Positions 63,673 through 64,000 of a stretch of DNA of 64,000 nt are shown here, piece by piece. The stretch spans positions 1,044,698-1,108,697 of the forward strand of contig JAAVVV010000001.1 in the NCBI GenBank assembly GCA_023910605.1. The letters run 5' to 3'. Below the pieces are notes generated by a model, which was not told where the DNA came from, searched no databases, and saw only the letters and a program-made list of their open reading frames with translations. How positions within the stretch are numbered: the first letter of the stretch is position 1; each line of letters starts with the position of its first letter. The stretch comes from Bosea sp. (in: a-proteobacteria). GTDB taxonomy: Bacteria > Pseudomonadota > Alphaproteobacteria > Rhizobiales > Beijerinckiaceae. The translations under genes and the position numbers were made by a program.

Positions 63673-64000
63673 TCAGGCCTGGATCTGGCCGAAGCACCAG
63701 GCGAGAATCGCCTTCTGCGCATGCAGCCGGTTTTCCGCCTCGTCATAGACCACCGATTGGGGCCCATCCATGACCGCGTCCGTCACTTCCTCGCCGCGCG
63801 TGGCGGGCAGGCAATGCATGAACACGGCCTTGTCGCTGGCGCGCGCCATCAGGGGCTCGTTGACCTGGTAGGGCCGAAGCAGATTGTGCCGGTTGCCCTC
63901 CTTGTCGCCCATGGACACCCAGCAATCGGTGATGACGCAATCGGCGCCCTCGACCGCTTCCTCGGGACGGGTGGTCAGCTTGAGACGCGCCCCGTTGTCG
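63673..64000 (-). CDS. argF: Ornithine carbamoyltransferase, C-terminal part (5' end outside window)
   Basis: About 108 C-terminal residues of the enzyme that makes citrulline from ornithine and carbamoyl phosphate. Visible motifs are [15 protein letters not shown], the ornithine-binding loop with D-x-W-x-SMG, and [17 protein letters not shown] with the catalytic Cys. The gene runs out of the window to the right. hslO follows immediately downstream on the same strand. Confidence 0.95.
   Translation of the reverse strand, partial: DNGARLKLTTRPEEAVEGADCVITDCWVSMGDKEGNRHNLLRPYQVNEPLMARASDKAVFMHCLPATRGEEVTDAVMDGPQSVVYDEAENRLHAQKAILAWCFGQIQA

Overview
The window is 64 kb of GC-rich, densely coded bacterial chromosome. 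The gene set points to an alphaproteobacterium of the Hyphomicrobiales (Rhizobiales): a class I lysyl-tRNA synthetase, an Irr-type Fur regulator with a heme motif, a PodJ-like polarity protein under an apparent CtrA box, a haem-PAS FixL with FixJ, a receiver-only protein and a FixK-like regulator, and a fabA-fabB-fabI operon. The genus cannot be fixed from the sequence alone. Both ends are cut: mutS enters from the left and argF leaves at the right.

Layout. 0-6.3 kb: mutS end, a periplasmic solute-binding protein, class I LysRS, an S24/LexA-like regulator with a candidate operator, DUF952-pyrD. 6.4-11.5 kb: a LuxR-type response regulator divergent from a DUF4212 plus sodium/solute symporter pair, then small membrane proteins including a tandem duplicate. 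11.6-18.6 kb: a ligase-associated DNA repair locus (MBL-fold exonuclease and ATP-dependent ligase on one strand; TPR-methyltransferase, Lhr-type helicase and PdeM-type phosphoesterase on the other). 18.6-20.9 kb: DUF3429, and a TSUP exporter with its TIGR02186-type partner. 21.1-25.3 kb: a podJ-like gene broken by two apparent frameshifts, with five 105-bp repeats and a G-rich tract. 25.7-32.7 kb: a MerR regulator and a beta-oxidation group (acyl-CoA dehydrogenase, thiolase, FadJ-type protein, thioesterase). 32.7-38.4 kb: a transporter-fused hybrid histidine kinase, mscL, an aminotransferase. 38.5-41.6 kb: fixL-fixJ-receiver-fixK-like oxygen circuit. 42-45.9 kb: AbrB-type membrane protein, DUF3830, and a sugar isomerase/oxidoreductase pair.

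46.4-51.9 kb is the main accessory region. Five minus-strand genes encode a carrier protein, an MBOAT-like membrane protein, an amino-acid-type adenylation enzyme, a PIG-L/LmbE deacetylase and a GNAT/FemAB-like protein. The first three match the logic of DltC, DltB and DltA; the last two suggest that a sugar or lipid amine is unmasked and acylated. The block lies on the 3' side of a tRNA-Leu(CAG), as an island would, although no integrase or att repeat was found.

52.4-64 kb is housekeeping again: an NDUFA9-like protein, a flavin oxidoreductase, a 2-hydroxyacid dehydrogenase, an SH3-domain protein, irr divergent from fabA-fabB-fabI, a frameshifted secreted protein, argG, a DsbA-fold isomerase, hslO and argF.

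Most informative findings: the Dlt-like cassette; the repair locus with its coupled methyltransferase; a probable CrbS/CrbR-type acetate switch split between 6.4 and 33-36 kb; the podJ-like gene with frameshifts, repeats and a CtrA box. Three single-base frame breaks in the window may be either sequencing errors or real decay.
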